Shown: one piece after another, positions 61,901-64,000 of the stretch
Layout: the number at the start of each line of letters is the position of its first letter
Position numbering within the stretch: the first letter of the stretch is position 1
DNA from: Paramecium octaurelia
Lineage: Eukaryota; Ciliophora; Oligohymenophorea; Peniculida; Parameciidae
DNA: 64,000 bases
Reading direction: 5' to 3'
Assembly: GCA_905182995.1 (NCBI GenBank)
Contig: CAJJDP010000019.1
Coordinates: 399,600 to 463,599 of the forward strand
Notes under the pieces: model-generated
What the model saw: the letters and a program-made list of their open reading frames with translations, nothing else
Databases searched by the model: none
Told to the model about the DNA's origin: nothing
Position numbers and translations under genes: made by a program

Positions 61901-62966
61901 CGACCTAGCATGACAAATGTAAAAATATGTGTCTAATGGATTTATTAGGAAAGTGTCTTAGATTGGGATTAGGGCAGTCAATTTAGAAGGAGTCTTAATC
62001 GAATAAAGCTGCAAGGATTGGATAGAGGCAAGACTCTCCAATCATTGAAAGGGAAATATCATCAAAATAATAATGGGGCAGTTGATATGTTGGATGAATC
62101 TTTGATTCAAGAGGAAGATAAAATTAAAAATGCCAATGCGGGATCGCAAAATCATATACATAGCAAATTGAAGGTAGTCAAAAGCAAGCTCGCCAACAAT
62201 CCGAACATAGGGATCAGAAAAGTATCATGGTTAGAATTTGACAGTGGCACTAATTAGCATCTAGGTTTTCATCTGATATTTAAATTAACTAGATAATAAA
62301 CAGAACCATTTATTAAAGCAAGTTAGTAAGGGAAGTGAAACTAATTTCGATCAATCACCTCCCTCCTATTCATAGGAAATTGAAATCAAACAAAGAATAG
62401 AGGCAAGGGAAAATAGTATTATTTCCAAGAAAACCAGCAAGTATGATTCAATTTCAATTTAAAGTATCGAAGTCACTCGTCGGAAGAAAAGAAGAAAAAC
62501 CACTTAGCTATTACAGTTCTTCCAATAATCTGAAATTGATAATAAGAAAGCAGAAAAAAGTGTTCCGAACAATGAAGCCTATAGTTCTAGTGTGTATACG
62601 GCTGGAGTACCTAGCAATTCAGCCTTGGTTGATTCCAATAACAAATTTGATAACAATGGAGATAGCAACAGTGTGCATGTGGGCTAATCAATGGATGGAA
62701 TTTAGAAGAGAATACAAGACATTGTTCGAATTCATTTTGAAATGGACATGGACAATGCGAAATCGTCAAAGTTCTATTTTCCTGATTTCAATCTTGAAGT
62801 CGTAATAGATAGGATTAATATTTATTATGAAAAATTAAATGAGAAAAGACAGGAATTTGATATGAGAGAAATGAAAAGAACGAAAACCAATTTCACTCTC
62901 TTTGATCGTATCAGATAGGCCAAGAACACTACTATTAGGGGAAGCTTCGTTGAAAAAGATAATTGA
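58935..62966 (+). CDS. CNBD-containing K+ channel with zinc knuckle (large, 12 exons)
   Basis: 1253 aa; introns 59198-59219, 59718-59734, 60279-60303, 60742-60764, 61069-61094, 61147-61168, 61259-61285, 61433-61460, 61647-61668, 61919-61948 and 62265-62292. About 275 polar residues precede six helices (S1 in FKIIWDIVLLLFIVVNIFYI). S4 is RYTLLLRLTRLTPL. The pore TTVTVGYGDIVP lies near 507, and the CNBD (about 590-750) has ALWFVLSGAVEYVA and GAVIGEREFIS. The knuckle CEICGWTHRFIQC (CX2CX3HX4C) is near 766, split by an intron. The C-terminal 450 residues are polar. It differs from the minus-strand pair in intron number and is a separate subfamily. The 17-nt intron is below the usual size; the 30-nt one is a multiple of three and might be retained. 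Confidence 0.9.
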
Positions 62967-63081
62967 GCATATGACATATATTAAATTATCACTTTTTACA
63001 TTATTATATTTATATTCATTCATAAAGATTATTCTTAGCAGAAATGATCTGATATATTTAATTTGATTATCAATTTATAAA

Positions 63082-64000
63082 ATGTATAGCTCATGCAGAT
63101 AGGATGTCAAATCTTCGAATCAGGATGGCAGAGAGTCTTTTCTCAATAAAAATGTGAAAAGCCTCTACGTTACCGAAAGCTCTAGGTAAAGTAACTTAAA
63201 ACACCGGATGATCAGTTTCTTAACCAGATAAGCAACAAAGGACTTTCAATCGAAGCTCATCTATAAAAATCTGGCCACCAAGAACAAATATGTCAAATTG
63301 TTTATAGATAGATTGTTAGCTCGGAAATTTTTTCAAATCCATTTCAAGGAATATCATTATAGAATATTGAATGAAAAATATTCAGCCATGATATAAAGTG
63401 TGGATGAGAATAATAAAATGCTAAAAAAGCATTTAAGTAATTATTGTCATCCAATATATTCTTGGATTGCAAAGAAAATAAATAAAATTCCATTAATATA
63501 CCCGTAAAGTTTATACAAAACAATATGGGATGTCGTAGCCACAATAGCAAGACTCTATTTTTTATACATGATTCCAGTTGACATCTGCTGGACTCAAGAA
63601 TAATTATTATTTGACAATTATTTCATAAGCACTTTGATAATGATAACTATATTATTGGTGGATCTATTTATAAGTTTGAACACTGTATTTTATGAAGCTG
63701 GCTAAATTGTTACTAAAAGAATTTAAATAATTAAAAACGTATTATGGTAGTCGTTTGGTTTGGAGTGGATATCAACTTTTATAGTTTTTATACTTTTCCT
63801 CTATTCAGCCTCAACCGGCACTAAAGTAGACATTAACTAAAATCCCTATTACTTAATTCTATTACTATTTTTATCACATTATAAGAATGTTCAGAATAAA
63901 GGAAAATAATATGAAATGGCTTTAAACTTCACAAGACAAGCTTCCTCAATCTTGTAACTATTCAAATTTACATTGTTAATATTTTATGTGATCCACATTT
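63082..64000 (+). CDS. CNBD-type K+ channel, 5' part (cut by window end)
   Basis: Open without intron from ATG 63082 to the window edge (306 codons). The N-terminus is polar and basic. From about 155 it reads PLIYPQSLYKTIWDVVATIA, then RLYFLYMIPVDICWTQEQLL. This is very close to the S1 region of the minus-strand channels at 33419 and 36186 (IWDIIAVTARLYFLYIIPIDLAW). S2-S4 helices follow up to FKFTLLIFYVIHI at the edge. The pore and CNBD lie beyond base 64000, so the class is inferred from this likeness. It starts 115 bp after the previous channel gene. Confidence 0.85.

Noticed and set aside
1..64000. Prokaryotic features: operons, ribosome binding sites, CRISPR, insertion sequences
   Set aside because: The genetic code, tiny spliceosomal introns and protein families are those of a ciliate nucleus; no repeat-spacer array or transposase was seen.
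1..64000. tRNA, rRNA or telomere repeats
   Set aside because: I saw no cloverleaf with a TTCRANNC loop, no rRNA segment and no run of CCCCAA/CCCAAA in the spacers. A covariance-model scan could still find a tRNA I missed.

Overview
The window is macronuclear DNA of a ciliate, almost certainly Paramecium. TAA and TAG are read as glutamine throughout and only TGA ends genes. Base composition is AT-rich, genes lie a few tens of bases apart on both strands, and coding frames are joined by tiny GT-AG introns, mostly 19-30 nt. Because many true genes contain TAA/TAG or introns, I rebuilt each gene by hand with the ciliate code. For the multi-exon genes I checked that start, stop and intron lengths give a whole number of codons. 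All names are from sequence reading alone; no search was run.

Layout. 1-336: 3' end of an unknown gene. 410-2220 (+): NIF/SCP-type phosphatase. 2280-2948 (-): small coiled-coil protein. 2983-4114 (+): zinc-finger/B-box protein. 4109-5956 (-): long coiled-coil protein. 5973-7760 (-): a GTPase joined to a small-heat-shock (HSP20) domain. 8475-15012 (+): giant TmcB-like membrane protein with a PAS-like core. 15332-15577 (-): small protein. 15967-17292 (+): Q/N-rich coiled-coil protein. 17311-23659 (-) and 26605-33122 (+): two paralogous four-domain voltage-gated cation channels, head to head. Between them lies a perfect 1,299-bp direct repeat around a single N. 33419-36105 and 36186-39151 (-): two tandem K+ channels with cyclic-nucleotide-binding domains (CNBD). 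39357-40618 (-): unknown. 41008-42736 (-): DNAJC21/JJJ1-type co-chaperone. 42835-43632: decayed gene remnant. 44100-46712 (+): membrane hybrid histidine kinase. 46762-47854 (+): RFC3. 47899-52959 and 53039-57426 (-): two more TmcB-like membrane proteins. 57757-58886 (+): cyclin. 58935-62966 (+): CNBD K+ channel. 63082-64000 (+): start of another one, cut by the window end.

Theme. The region is rich in membrane signalling: two calcium-type channels, four CNBD K+ channels, three TmcB-like proteins and a hybrid histidine kinase. In a swimming ciliate such proteins set membrane potential and ciliary beating, but nothing here shows that these genes act as one system. The most unusual single gene is the GTPase-HSP20 fusion. 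The most important practical caveat is the N-flanked repeat, which looks like two overlapping contigs that were not merged.
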